From NCBI RefSeq assembly GCF_026262505.1, contig NC_067207.1, positions 12,926,082-12,990,081 of the forward strand: DNA of 64,000 bases, in the 5' to 3' direction. The DNA is from Trichomonas vaginalis G3 (Eukaryota; Parabasalia; Trichomonadida; Trichomonadidae). Shown piece after piece: positions 47,821 through 58,046 of this stretch. Below the pieces are notes generated by a model that was not told the origin of the DNA, made no database searches, and saw nothing but the letters and a program-made list of their open reading frames with translations. Position numbers and translations under genes: made by a program. Position 1 is the stretch's first letter. Every line of letters begins with the position of its first letter.

Positions 47821-48130
47821 TCTAATAAAAATGTAAAATATTTTCAAAGAAAAATTCTATGAATTTTATATTTTAATTCTTAGCATTATACTGAATAAAA
47901 TAAACATAAATATCAAAATTTGAAATTGAACACGCCAAAAAATTGATAATCCACATTCAATATTTTGTAAGTGGCGTACTTTTTGAATACTCGCCATACG
48001 CCTTGGAGTTCTCAATTTTGAATTCGCCTTTATTTGGGCGACCTCAGAAAAATACGCCATTAAGAAAATATTGTATGAGATTTTAAATTTGAACACGCTC
48101 TACCTTAAGGAATTAAATTTATTAAGATAT
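47821..48130. other. AT-rich repeat-like spacer
   Basis: TTTGAAATTGAACACGCC (about 47919) and TTTAAATTTGAACACGC (about 48084) are related direct repeats around several copies of TACGCCAT/CGCCATACGCC. No gene was recognised. Confidence 0.4.
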
Positions 48131-48152
48131 AAAAAAAAAAAAAAAAAAAAAA
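48131..48152 (+). repeat. Poly-A run
   Basis: Twenty-two A in a row. It could be a retroposed tail, but no retroposon body was recognised upstream. Confidence 0.7.
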
Positions 48153-48155
48153 GGT

Positions 48156-48272
48156 AGTGGGCCTCCAGGCACTTCGTGCCCTCTAGCCCTGAAGATGTTT
48201 AGTATAAATGAAGTTTTTTTTTTTCTTGGGATGGGCTTCCAGGCGCGTTGCGCCCTCTAGCCCATAAGAAAT
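48156..48272. repeat. Two tandem GC-rich hairpins
   Basis: GGGCCTCCAGGCACTTCGTG..CCCTCTAGCCC and GGGCTTCCAGGCGCGTTGCG..CCCTCTAGCCC, about 75 bp apart. Each folds as GGGC..GCCC around an inner GGCAC-TTCG-GTGCC type loop, with compensating changes between the two copies. Such GC-rich stem-loops stand out in AT-rich DNA. Confidence 0.6.
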
Positions 48273-48564
48273 TTTTCCCAAGACCCAAGAGGAGGACCGA
48301 ACCCCAGCCGACCAGCCGGTGACTTTTTTGTAGAGCACTCAAAATAGTATAACTTTGTCCGGACAAGTAAGGGTCTATCGTCGCTACAGGAAAAGTTACA
48401 GGCGTTCCACGGAAGTATACTTTGAGAAGCCTTTTCTCCCTTATAGAATGAGATAGGACGGTTATTTTACAAAACTAACAACACGTTGACCGAGTAGTTT
48501 TTTGTGCTGAACAAATAGTGTCATATAAACATCTGTCAAAAACCGCTTTTTAACTTCACTTAAA
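48273..48564. other. Leader region of element 2, boundary undetermined
   Basis: About 290 bp before the first gene of element 2. It contains GCCGACCAGCCGG and TCCGGACA dyads but no match to the terminal repeats of element 1. The other end of element 2 is outside the window, so its terminal repeat cannot be tested. Confidence 0.4.
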
Positions 48565-49520
48565 ATGCCACGTAAGCTACGTAAGAATATACGTAAGAGG
48601 AAGAGAGCATTGAAACATCCAATAGTAAAACTAACACCACAACAACAGTTGCAACAACAAATTATGAATGACCCCACTATGTTGCAACAAATGTCAAGCA
48701 ACCCTATGCTTTTAAACCGAGTTCTTGGTGCACAGAGTGGAGGTTTAAGAGCGGCACTTTTAGCGAAAATGGCAGGCTATGGTGGAGCTGCAGACGGAAC
48801 AGCTTATAACCCTCAAAGTCAAATGAATTTGAGTTCACTCAAAAATCAAATAACAGATGTCAAAAAGTCAAACATAGACATACAGAAACAAATAAGTGAA
48901 AACGAAAAGAAACTAGAATATGACAGACACACAAAGAAACTCAATGAGTTAAACGTAGAGAAAAAGAAGAAAGAAGAACAACTGAAAGAACTAAGTACAG
49001 AGGAATATGCGAAAAAAGTGTCAGAAAAAGCAGCAGAAGTAGCAAAAATGGAACAAGATGTTATAAATTTGAAAAACCATACTACTCAATATAAAGTACT
49101 GAAAGATGAAGAGATAAAACAAAAAGCCCTGAAGACATATATGGATAGCGATGAGTATAAAAAAGAAGTTGAAGCAAATGTAAAGGCAGAAAAACTTTTA
49201 CAGTTGCAAAACCAAACCGTACAGTATGAAAACTTAGCACAAGAAAGTAAAATAACGACGCAGCCATGCAAAAGGCAATGAAAAGCGCAGAATATATAAA
49301 AGCTAATAATGACTGGTTAGATGCCCAAGCCAACGCTAAAGCAGCCCAACTTATAGGGTCAATAAGGACAAAAATACAAGCGGATGAAGACAGTTCAAAT
49401 GAAGCTTTAATGAATGCTGACTTTAAGAATGCCTTCGAAGCTCTTCATAGTAAGGTGAAACTAGTGAACGACTTCTCATCTGGAAAGAAACTGAAGTCTG
49501 AAGGTTTCGACAAGAGTTAA
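48565..49520 (+). pseudogene. Coiled-coil protein region of element 2 (interrupted)
   Basis: Basic N terminus (MPRKLRKNIRKRKRALKHP), a Gln/Met-rich stretch (QQQLQQQIMNDPTMLQQMSS), a glycine-rich segment and then a long Lys/Glu/Leu coiled coil (SLKNQITDVKKSNIDIQKQI onward). It is interrupted about once. It may be a core or scaffolding component; no family recognised. Confidence 0.55.
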
Positions 49521-49536
49521 AAAGAATACACAAAAT

Positions 49537-50256
49537 ATGACGAAAATAACAGATGCAGCAACGAGACAGGCAGTTCAAAGTGCCTATGACGCCGTTAGAG
49601 CAACTGTTGTGGAAAGTCAAGAAAAAGAGTTACAACAGACCAAAACAGACCTAGTAAATGCTTTCTTAAGAACGAAAAGTCAGGTAGGACATTATGCTGC
49701 AGATGGAACATATGTGCCAGCTGGTGGAACTTATATACCACCAAACCCTCAAGAGAAGCACCTGCACCAGGACTACCTAAAACATTTACATCGTCACATG
49801 GACACAGACACAGGCATGCACCAAAACCAACACAACAACCAACACAACAACCAACACAACAACCAACACAACAACCAACACAACAACCAACACAACAACC
49901 AACAGTTCAAAACACTGCACCACAACCAACAGTTCAAAACACTGCACAGCAACAACCACAAACAGAGCAAGGACATAAAAGAAGTAGAGAACAAGGAAAC
50001 CAAGAATTCTTAAAAATGCTTAAGGAAAATTATGGTTACCCAGATACTCTTGACTTTAGTGACAGATATAAAGAAGCTATTAGAAAGTTCAAGGAAGGAA
50101 ATACTGACCCGAACCTATTTAGCTTTATGGTTCAGCACCAAATGGGATATAATTTTCAACCTGGAAAATACAGAGCTCGCTAAGGGATATGATTTAATAG
50201 CATATCATCCAAATGACATGACTGAATTTACTCCAAGATATTTGTGTCAGAGCTAA
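49537..50256 (+). pseudogene. Repeat-bearing protein region of element 2 (interrupted)
   Basis: Starts MTKITDAATRQAVQSAYDAV with a helical domain and GHYAADGTYVPAGGTYIPPN, then passes into a CAACACAAC-type nonamer microsatellite at about 49828-49900, which gives low-complexity Gln/Asn/His or Pro/Thr repeats depending on frame. The remainder to 50256 is coding-like. It is interrupted at least once. Confidence 0.45.
49828..49900 (+). repeat. CAACACAAC microsatellite
   Basis: Seven to eight near-perfect 9-bp units CAACACAAC within a coding region, followed by two CACAACCAACAGTTCAAAAC units. Confidence 0.85.
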
Positions 50257-50412
50257 ACGATAATTCAACTCTCTTCATGAAACGCGTAAAAAATAGAGAC
50301 GGAACGAAAGAAGAAAGGTTTATGAGTCCGGATGACTTAGATAGGGAACTTTTTAAAAACGGTCTCGGAATATATGAAATGCCAGCAGATGAGGTACAAG
50401 AAACTCCACAGG

Positions 50413-52825
50413 AAGAAGTTCAGATACAACCAGACATGGAAAAATAGTTCAGCAACAACAGCTAGAAGAGCCTGAAGGAAACAAACAAGTCCCTCCTTTG
50501 GAAACTAACTTCACAGAACTAGATGAAGATTTGGAACAGCCGAAAAATCTTGACCCTCAACAAGTGTATGCGGAGAATATGGAATCTTTCCAAGAGTCTA
50601 AGAAAAATTCGGCTGACATAGTAGAAGAATATCGAAAAATGTTCGCCGACATACAAAAGACTCCAACATCAGATGAAAATATCCAGCATAGAATGGAAGT
50701 ACTGAAAGATAATGTACACAAATACAACAATCCTTTTTACTTACGAGCATATAACGTTCAATCTTTGGATGAACTCGGTGAAAATAAAAGGTTAAATTTC
50801 AACAAAACATATAGAAATGAAACATTGTTTAAAGTTCATTCAGAAACCTAGCCAATATGGAAACAAACCTACTTTTGTTTCTGCAGACGATGGAACTACA
50901 ATGAGATGGGGTCATAAAGCTAATCCGGATAGGTGGTTCATAAACTTACAACCACAATTCCAAGAAGTTGTAGACGCAATGGAAGTGAATGGTGAACCAG
51001 ATGTAGCTGGTATTTTCAGCGCGGCTTTAATGCCATTGAAAGATATGAAAGATGCAGATATTTGACCAGTATGAAATGAAACATGGCTGATGGAAATATA
51101 ACACCTGACGTTCTAGAACATTTATCTCAAAGAACTACACAGAACCATAGAATGGTATATTTGGTGAAGAGTTTAGAAAGAAAGTTAGGGAGATAGAAGG
51201 AAGAGAACCTATTGTACATGACCTTGCAAACGAAAGTTTACAAAATGTCATAAAAACTTACTTTGCAGACAATGAACCGAGAAGGGATGAATATTTAAGA
51301 AAACTCAAATGGACAGTACAAATGAAATGTTAGTATTGAAAAACATGTTCCTTGACAAAATAAAACAACTACAGAAATAAATGACGCAAGACTGAAACAT
51401 TGGTAAAAGCTTTCCCATTCACAAAAGATATTATTGGTAACATGGAAAGAAACCAGAATGGCTACAAAAACATATATTTGGAAACGAGCTTATTCCATAT
51501 GGACAAGCTCTGTTTGAAGAGCTTGAACCGGAAACTCAGGAAAGAGTCATGCAAACAATACGCGAAGACTCAAAATACAAACTATGACAAAATCTTTCTA
51601 GGATATAGGTTACCTGAGATGGGCGACCAGAGCCCAAAGGCAAAAAAGGACATGGGAAATTTACAACATACTAGGTGAACATGAGGCAAAGATGCAACAA
51701 CTTAAAGCAGAGGGCAAGTTACCAAAAGCGACACAAAGAAGAAGAGTAGAACAAAGTAAAGCTTGGTCCGAGTGGGTTCTTTTATGATATATAAATCCAA
51801 CTATTCTATTTTTACCATATGAAATGTACGCCGCTCAGAATATAACGCCAACAGTTTTGGATGCTATGAACGGAAATGTTTCCGAATGGTATAACGAATG
51901 CGACAATGCCATTAGAAGGTCAGAAATAGTTCCTGGAACTTACGAATATACAACTGCTGTTTCTTATGGAAACGTAGGTGAGTTTGGAAAAGGTTCTTCA
52001 ACAACAGTAGATATTGCTTGCGACAGGTTTCATATTATTTCTATTGACAACTCATTCTTATACGTGGAACAAGACATTGAAATAAAACCTTCTGCCAAGT
52101 TGTCTGACAAGAAAGGTTGCAATGGAATTTTCTATGTCGGATACCAATATGCTCCAGAAGTTTTCATGGATATAAGATATATTCTAACTCTGACTTAGTT
52201 CAAACAGTAACATGGGCAAACTATGAATGGTTCGCTTTGAGAAACTCAGTACAACCACAGCTAGAGAACAAACAGACCAGTATGCAAATATTGAGAAAAT
52301 AAGAAGACTTGACCCTAACGTTCCAGGAGTTTATGTTAACCTTTCTGGTTCAGATGGAAATGCGCCACTAAAGTAAAACTGAAACTTAGAGTTTCCTTTG
52401 TCATCTTTCCTCATCTTCAGGTTTTTAAGATACTTGCCAAAACTGGGCAGGAAAAATTTCTATCGAACTTACTCCAAGCAAAAATAACTTAGTCATTGCA
52501 CCAACACAAGACCCATTCAGCATTACTGTAGCTGGAACTGGTGGAGCCAAGTTCTGTGACTTTTGCAAAGACAAAGTTGACTTAGACTTTGGTTTCTCAA
52601 ACTTCAACAATGAAGAAACTATTATTTCAATGCTGCTGGAACTGCTTGGACCCAGTTAAGTTTTACATGCGAAAAGTTTGAATGCAAGAGAATAGAAAGC
52701 AGACTTGCAGTCTATATGTTGGACCCAGATATTTCAAATGCTTTAGCTGCCAATATATATTGCAGTTCCACTTATGTTCCCTATACACCAAATATCTGTC
52801 AAAGACTTTGCAGGTGAAGTTGGAA
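50413..52825 (+). other. Left copy of a 2.4-kb duplicated block (likely low-quality assembly copy)
   Basis: Matches 53205 to about 55700 almost base for base in the same order: the Glu/Pro-rich protein region, the following helical protein region and the first two thirds of the capsid gene. The left copy has many more small interruptions than the right. It stops near the capsid position equivalent to about 55710, after which unrelated sequence and an inverted fragment lead to the N run. Confidence 0.85.
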
Positions 52826-53104
52826 ACCGGTTTATGCGCTTGTTGTGCAATGTTGTTAAAGTTTCATTAGGATCTAATGCTCCACAAGTTGTTATGACCT
52901 CATATCCTCTCTACTGTTGATATTCTTCTGCTTGGATTCAATCATTTGCCATCTTATGTTTATATGATATTTAATACCCGGGTATGATAGAAACAAGTAA
53001 ATAGTCAATTTAGAGTTCTCATAGTCTTCTGAACAGTACAACCATAGTATCTGCATGTCATTGCAGTTGTAAAAGCATATCTGTTCTTTGCACCTGGGTT
53101 CAGC
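52826..53104. other. Chimeric contig end before the gap
   Basis: About 75 bp not found in the right copy (encoding a plausible capsid variant, RLLCNVVKVSLGSNAPQVV) are followed by about 205 bp that match 55723-55912 in inverted orientation. An inverted piece of the same gene next to a gap is typical of a misjoined read end. Confidence 0.75.
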
Positions 53105-53204
53105 NNNNNNNNNNNNNNNNNNNNNNNNNNNNNNNNNNNNNNNNNNNNNNNNNNNNNNNNNNNNNNNNNNNNNNNNNNNNNNNNNNNNNNNNNNNNNNNN
53201 NNNN
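53105..53204. other. Assembly gap (100 N)
   Basis: Exactly 100 undetermined bases, a common placeholder for a gap of unknown size. Confidence 0.99.
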
Positions 53205-53205
53205 A

Positions 53206-54705
53206 AGAAGTTCAGATACAACCAGACATGGAAGAAATAGTTCAGCAACAACAGCTAGAAGAGCCTGAAGGAAACGAACAAGTCCCTCCTTTGGAAACTA
53301 ACTTCACAGAACTAGATGAAGATTTGGAACAGCCGAAAAATCTTGACCCTCAACAAGAGTATGAGGTGAATATGGAATCTTTCCAAGAGTCTAAGAAAAA
53401 TTCGGCTGACATAGTAGAAGAATATCGAAAAATGTTCGCCGACATACAAAAGACTCCAACATCAGATGAAAATATTCAGCATAGAATGGAAGTACTGAAA
53501 GAAAATGTACGCAAATACAATAATCCTTTTTACTTACGACCATATAACGTTCAATCTTTGGCTGAACTCGGTGAAATAAAAGGTTAAATTTCAACAAAAC
53601 ATATAGAAATGAAACATTGTTTAAAGTTCATTCAGAACCTAACCAATATGGAAACAAACCTACTTTTGTTTCTGCAGACTATGGAACTACAATGAGATGG
53701 GGTCATAAAGCTAATCCGGATAGGTGGTTCATAAACTTACAACCTCAATTCCAAGAAGTTGTAGACGCAATGGAAGTGAATGGTGAACCAGATATAGCTG
53801 GTATTTTCAGCGCGGCTTTAATGCCATTGAAAGATATGAAACATGCAGATATTTTGGACCAGTATGAAATGAACATGGCTGATGGAAATATAACACCTGA
53901 CGTTCTAGAACATTTATCTCAAAGAACTACACAGAACCATAGAGATGGTATATTTGGTGAATAGTTTAGAAAGAAAGTTAGGGAGAGAGAAGGAAGAGAA
54001 CCTATTGTACATGACCTTGCAAACGAAAGTTTGCAAAATGTCATAAAAACTTACTTTGCAGACAATGAACCGAGAATGGATGAATATTTAAGAAAACTCA
54101 AATGGACAGTACCAAATGAAATGTTAGTATTGAAAAACATGTTCCTTGACAAAATAAAACCAACTACAGAAATAAATGACGCAAGACTGAAACATTGGGT
54201 AAAAGCTTTCCCATTCACAAAAGATATTATTGGTAACATGGAAAGAAAACCAGAATGGCTACAAAAACATATATTTGGAAACGAGCTTATTCCATATGGA
54301 CAAGCTCTGTTTGAAGAGCTTGAACCGGAAACTTAGGAAAGAGTCATGCAAACAATACGCGAAGACTCAAAACAAACTATGACAAAATCTTTCTAGGATA
54401 TAGGTTACCTGAGATGGGCGACCAGAGCCCAAAGGCAAAAAGGACATGGGAAATTTACAACATACTAGGTGAACATGAGGCAAAGATGCAACAACTTGAA
54501 GCAGAGGGCAAGTTACCAAAAGCGACACCAAAGAAGAAGAGTAGAACAAAGTGAAAGTAGTGAAGAAGTAACTTCATCTAGTGAAAGTAGTGGCAATGAA
54601 GGAAAAAGAAGAGTTAAAAACTCAGTCAGGAAGAAAGTAAAGCTTGGTCGAGTGGGTTCTATTATGACATATAAATCCAACTATTCTATATTTTTACCCA
54701 TATGA
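53206..54705 (+). pseudogene. Protein region upstream of the element 2 capsid gene (interrupted)
   Basis: Continuous coding-like sequence in several frames: an acidic Gln/Glu/Pro-rich part (ETNFTELDEDLEQPKNLDPQ), a helical part (ADIQKTPTSDENIQHRMEVL), a region with TTMRWGHKANPDRWFINLQP and a Ser/Glu/Lys-rich tail (SESSEEVTSSSESSGNEGKR). Its size and position directly before the major capsid gene suggest a minor capsid or scaffold protein. It is interrupted several times. No family recognised. Confidence 0.5.
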
Positions 54706-54706
54706 A

Positions 54707-56313
54707 ATGTACGCCGCTCAGAATATAACGCCAACAGTTTTGGATGCCATGAACGGAAATGTTTCCGAATGGTATAACGAATGCGACAATGCCATTAGAA
54801 GGTCAGAAATAGTTCCTGGAACTTACGAATATACAACTGCTGTTTCTTATGGAAACGTAGGTGAGTTTGGAGAATGTTCTTCAACAACAGTAGATATTGC
54901 TTGCGACAGGTTTCATATTATTTCTATTGACAACTCATTCTTATACGTGGAACAAGACATTGAAATAAAACCTTCTGCCAAGTTGTCTGACAAGAAAGGT
55001 TGCAATGGAATTTTCTATGTCGGATACCAATATGCTCCAGAAGTTTTCATGGGATATAAGATATATTCTAACTCTGACTTAGTTCAAACAGTAACATGGG
55101 CAAACTATGAATGGTTCGCTTTGAGAAACTCAGTACAACCACAAGCTAGAGAACAAACAGACCAGTATGCAACTATTGAGAAAATAAGAAGACTTGACCC
55201 TAACGTTCCAGGAGTTTATGTTAACCTTTCTGGACAAACTGCAGCAGCAGTAACCAAAGTAAAACTGAAACTTAGAGTTCCTTTGTCATCTTTCCTCATC
55301 TTCAGGTTTTTAAGATACTTGCCAAACTGGGCAGGAAAAATTTCTATCGAACTTACTCCAAGCAAAAATAACTTAGTCATTGCACCAACACAAGACCCAT
55401 TCACTCTTACAGACGTAAAGGGAACAAATAAAACATCATTCGCCGAATTTTGCAAAGACAAAGTTGACTTAGACTTTGGTTTCTCAAACCTCAACACTGA
55501 AGTAAACTATTATTTCAATGCTGCTGGAGATGCTTGGGACCCAGTTAAGTTCACATGCGAAAAATTTGAATGCAAGAGAATAGAAAGCAGACTTGCAGTC
55601 TATATGTTGGACCCAGATATTTCAAATGCTTTAGCTGCCAAATATATTGCAGTTCCACTTATGTTCCCTATACACCAAATATCTGTCAAAGACTTTGCAG
55701 GTGAAGTTGGAAACCAAAGTGCTGACCCAGGTGCAAGAACAGATATTGCTTTAACAACTGCAATGAAACATGCAGATACTATGTTTGTACTGTTCAGACG
55801 AACTATAAATGACTATTCTTGTTTCTACAACCCTGGTATTAAATATCATATAAACATAGATGGCAAATATTATCCAAGAGAAGAATATTCTACAGTTGAG
55901 GATATGAGGTCATATAACTTGACATTAGATGCTATGAACTTTAACAACAACTTCACAACAACCATTAACCCTGAAATGCAAAGTTCTATTATGCCATATG
56001 TGAAAGTATGGACTCATACAGGAGGTCAAAAAACTCAATATACAAATGGAGACCGTTCAAACTTTTGGCTTGGCATTCCATTTGCTGACTCAGAAGACTT
56101 TATGGGTGGTATTTCAACTGTTGGTACAGTTCAAATACAATAACTGGTGACAGAGACGGTCCAGATGAATTGAGAGCAAAGAAGTTTACAAAACCAATAG
56201 CACTTTTCACGGAAGATGCTCTTTTGAAGATTCGTTCGATGAAACCTGCTGGGGCTCCTCAGATTGGCATAACGACAGCTTCCATCGAGCAGATTTTGGC
56301 AGCAGGTCAGTAA
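54707..56313 (+). pseudogene. Major capsid protein region of element 2 (double jelly roll)
   Basis: The largest open frame has 478 residues: MYAAQNITPTVLDAMNGNVS, FHIISIDNSFLYVEQDIEIK, VKLKLRVPLSSFLIFRFLRYLP, and a second barrel with MKHADTMFVLFRRTINDYSC and YHINIDGKYYPREEY. The two-barrel layout and the position-matched P.SSFL..RFLRYLP motif tie it to the element 1 capsid (42208-43780), but overall they are quite different. Coding-like sequence reaches 56313, and the region is interrupted about once. Confidence 0.85.
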
Positions 56314-56625
56314 GTTGTTCTTGAACTGACTTCTCTCCGTCAAATATTGACAGTACGCCATTTTGACATAATATTGTATTATAAACTTTCCTTTAGTAAT
56401 ATCGGTCAGTTTTGAAGTTATATTTTTGTCTGCTTCAAGAACTTTCACCATTTCAGTTATACCAACTTTCTTTGCTTTATGAAAATATTTTGGTTCAGCA
56501 AATATTGCTATTCTATAACATTTTCCATTGTTTGTGTAAAGAACTATTCTGTCAATGTATTTGTATTGTTTGTGAGTATAAACTTTGTTCTGCTTCAATT
56601 CAATAAGATATCCGAATACGTCCAT
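56314..56625 (-). CDS. Small unknown protein of element 2
   Basis: Starts MDVFGYLIELKQNKVYTHKQ at 56625, with an alpha/beta pattern (YIDRIVLYTNNGKCYRIAIF). The open frame runs on to 56131 but there overlaps the capsid region on the other strand, so the real end is probably near 56314. It is convergent with the capsid gene and divergent from the CCG gene. Confidence 0.45.
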
Positions 56626-56643
56626 CTTTTTATTCTAAGTAAA

Positions 56644-57225
56644 ATGTCATTTCCGAAAAATAGAAGCATAAGTGTTTCAAAAGGTTTAATGGCGGTGGCA
56701 GATGTGAAGTTAAATTCACCAACTCAAACAAACAGTCAAAGTGTTGTTGTCAATGTCAAAGACAGAGATGTTGAAGTGGGGAAACCATACGAAGACGAAG
56801 ATGGTATAACAATTGTTCCTGTAAAAGAACCAACATATCCTGAAGTTAGCAGAGACTTAAGTTCTGTTGCAGATATTCGAAACGACTACCAACAACTGAA
56901 AGACAAACTTCAAACTCAGGAGAAGATTTGTCAAGCTTTAAGTATAATGTTAAACTTGGTCGAACACAACCCTGTAAAAGTGAACTCATATGTCATTGCA
57001 CCTCATGAAGTTTTGAAAGAACTATTGAAACTTTTGACAGAGGCAGACGATATAAACATCAAAGAAATAGAACCCGACATTAGTTGCTGTGGTGTTTCAT
57101 ATAATGCCATTGACAAGATATACGTTATGAAAGGAGGTGAAACGTTGAACTTAAAATATAGTTTCCCAGACGTTATAAAAATATTTGACGACCACAACAT
57201 TTCATTAAATTTATTTGCTAAGTAA
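56644..57225 (+). CDS. CCG-motif protein of element 2
   Basis: 193 residues from ATG 56644. A polar N-terminal region, a helix (QQLKDKLQTQEKICQALSIM), then IKEIEPDISCCGVSYNAIDK matching the element 1 protein at 26908-27522. The stop is directly followed by the next start (TAAATG), so the three genes to 59282 probably form one transcription unit. Function unknown. Confidence 0.65.
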   Translation: MSFPKNRSISVSKGLMAVADVKLNSPTQTNSQSVVVNVKDRDVEVGKPYEDEDGITIVPVKEPTYPEVSRDLSSVADIRNDYQQLKDKLQTQEKICQALSIMLNLVEHNPVKVNSYVIAPHEVLKELLKLLTEADDINIKEIEPDISCCGVSYNAIDKIYVMKGGETLNLKYSFPDVIKIFDDHNISLNLFAK

Positions 57226-58044
57226 ATGGCAGAAGACATAATGGTTTATACTATTACGACTAAAAACCCTGAGTCATATAATTCTATAACAACAAACTTA
57301 CAAAGTCCTCAAGGACGATATTGTAAACTAACCTTAAACACAATGACGACTAAAGCCTGTTTTGCTCTTTTGACACCAGAAGACTTTATTGTTGTGAATG
57401 GTAAAAAATACTCCTTTGAAGATACTTACTCAGATATACCACCAACAGGTTTTGTTGACTTATTTAATACTTTAAGTACGGGTGTAACATGTGCTGCAAC
57501 TAGAGCAGGTTTCATTATGTTTGGATGTCCGACTGAGTTTACTATAAACGATATGAGCTATAATACAAAACTTATTTCTGGTTTTTACTACCAACAGTTT
57601 CCTATAACAGGAAAAGGTGTCATACAAGGAATGTCTATTCCATTGACATTAAGCACACCAATCTTATATATTGTTTCAAACTTAGGTTCAAAGTGTTATT
57701 CGAATGTCGACAGAAACTATTATGACCAAAAGATACTTATGCGTATAAACAATACTTTCTCTGCTGGTTTGCCTATTGTTCATTCGAATGCAGAATTTTC
57801 AACCTTAGTGAACTCAAACACTTTGGCAAGTATAACGTTGACATTAGTTGACGCAAACTTTGTTCCTGTAAAACTTTTATGTCCTATGTATTTGTCAATG
57901 ACGGCAGAAAGTTTCGAATTGGAAGATGCAACTGGTGAAAGTATTGTATTACAAGAACAACTTCAACAACAAATAGCTCAAGAACAAACAACAAATGCAA
58001 CAACAAAGTCAAGAATAAAAAAATATTATTTTTTATTTTTATAA
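57226..58044 (+). CDS. Beta-rich structural protein with LxSGxY-FP motif (element 2)
   Basis: 272 residues, mostly strands, with a Gln/Thr-rich C terminus (LQEQLQQQIAQEQTTNATTK). Pattern LISGFYYQQFP ... ILYIVSNLG ... SAGLPIVHSNAEFSTLV ... LTLVDANFVPVKLLCP aligns with 27750-28514 of element 1. It is likely a virion component. Confidence 0.6.
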   Translation: MAEDIMVYTITTKNPESYNSITTNLQSPQGRYCKLTLNTMTTKACFALLTPEDFIVVNGKKYSFEDTYSDIPPTGFVDLFNTLSTGVTCAATRAGFIMFGCPTEFTINDMSYNTKLISGFYYQQFPITGKGVIQGMSIPLTLSTPILYIVSNLGSKCYSNVDRNYYDQKILMRINNTFSAGLPIVHSNAEFSTLVNSNTLASITLTLVDANFVPVKLLCPMYLSMTAESFELEDATGESIVLQEQLQQQIAQEQTTNATTKSRIKKYYFLFL

Positions 58045-58046
58045 AA

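Noticed and set aside
48273-48564. Left terminal repeat of element 2
   Set aside because: No match to the element 1 repeat, and the other end of element 2 is not in the window, so no repeat can be shown.
56131-56313. Extension of the minus-strand gene at 56314-56625 to 56131
   Set aside because: This part overlaps coding-like capsid sequence on the plus strand and has a composition typical of antisense.
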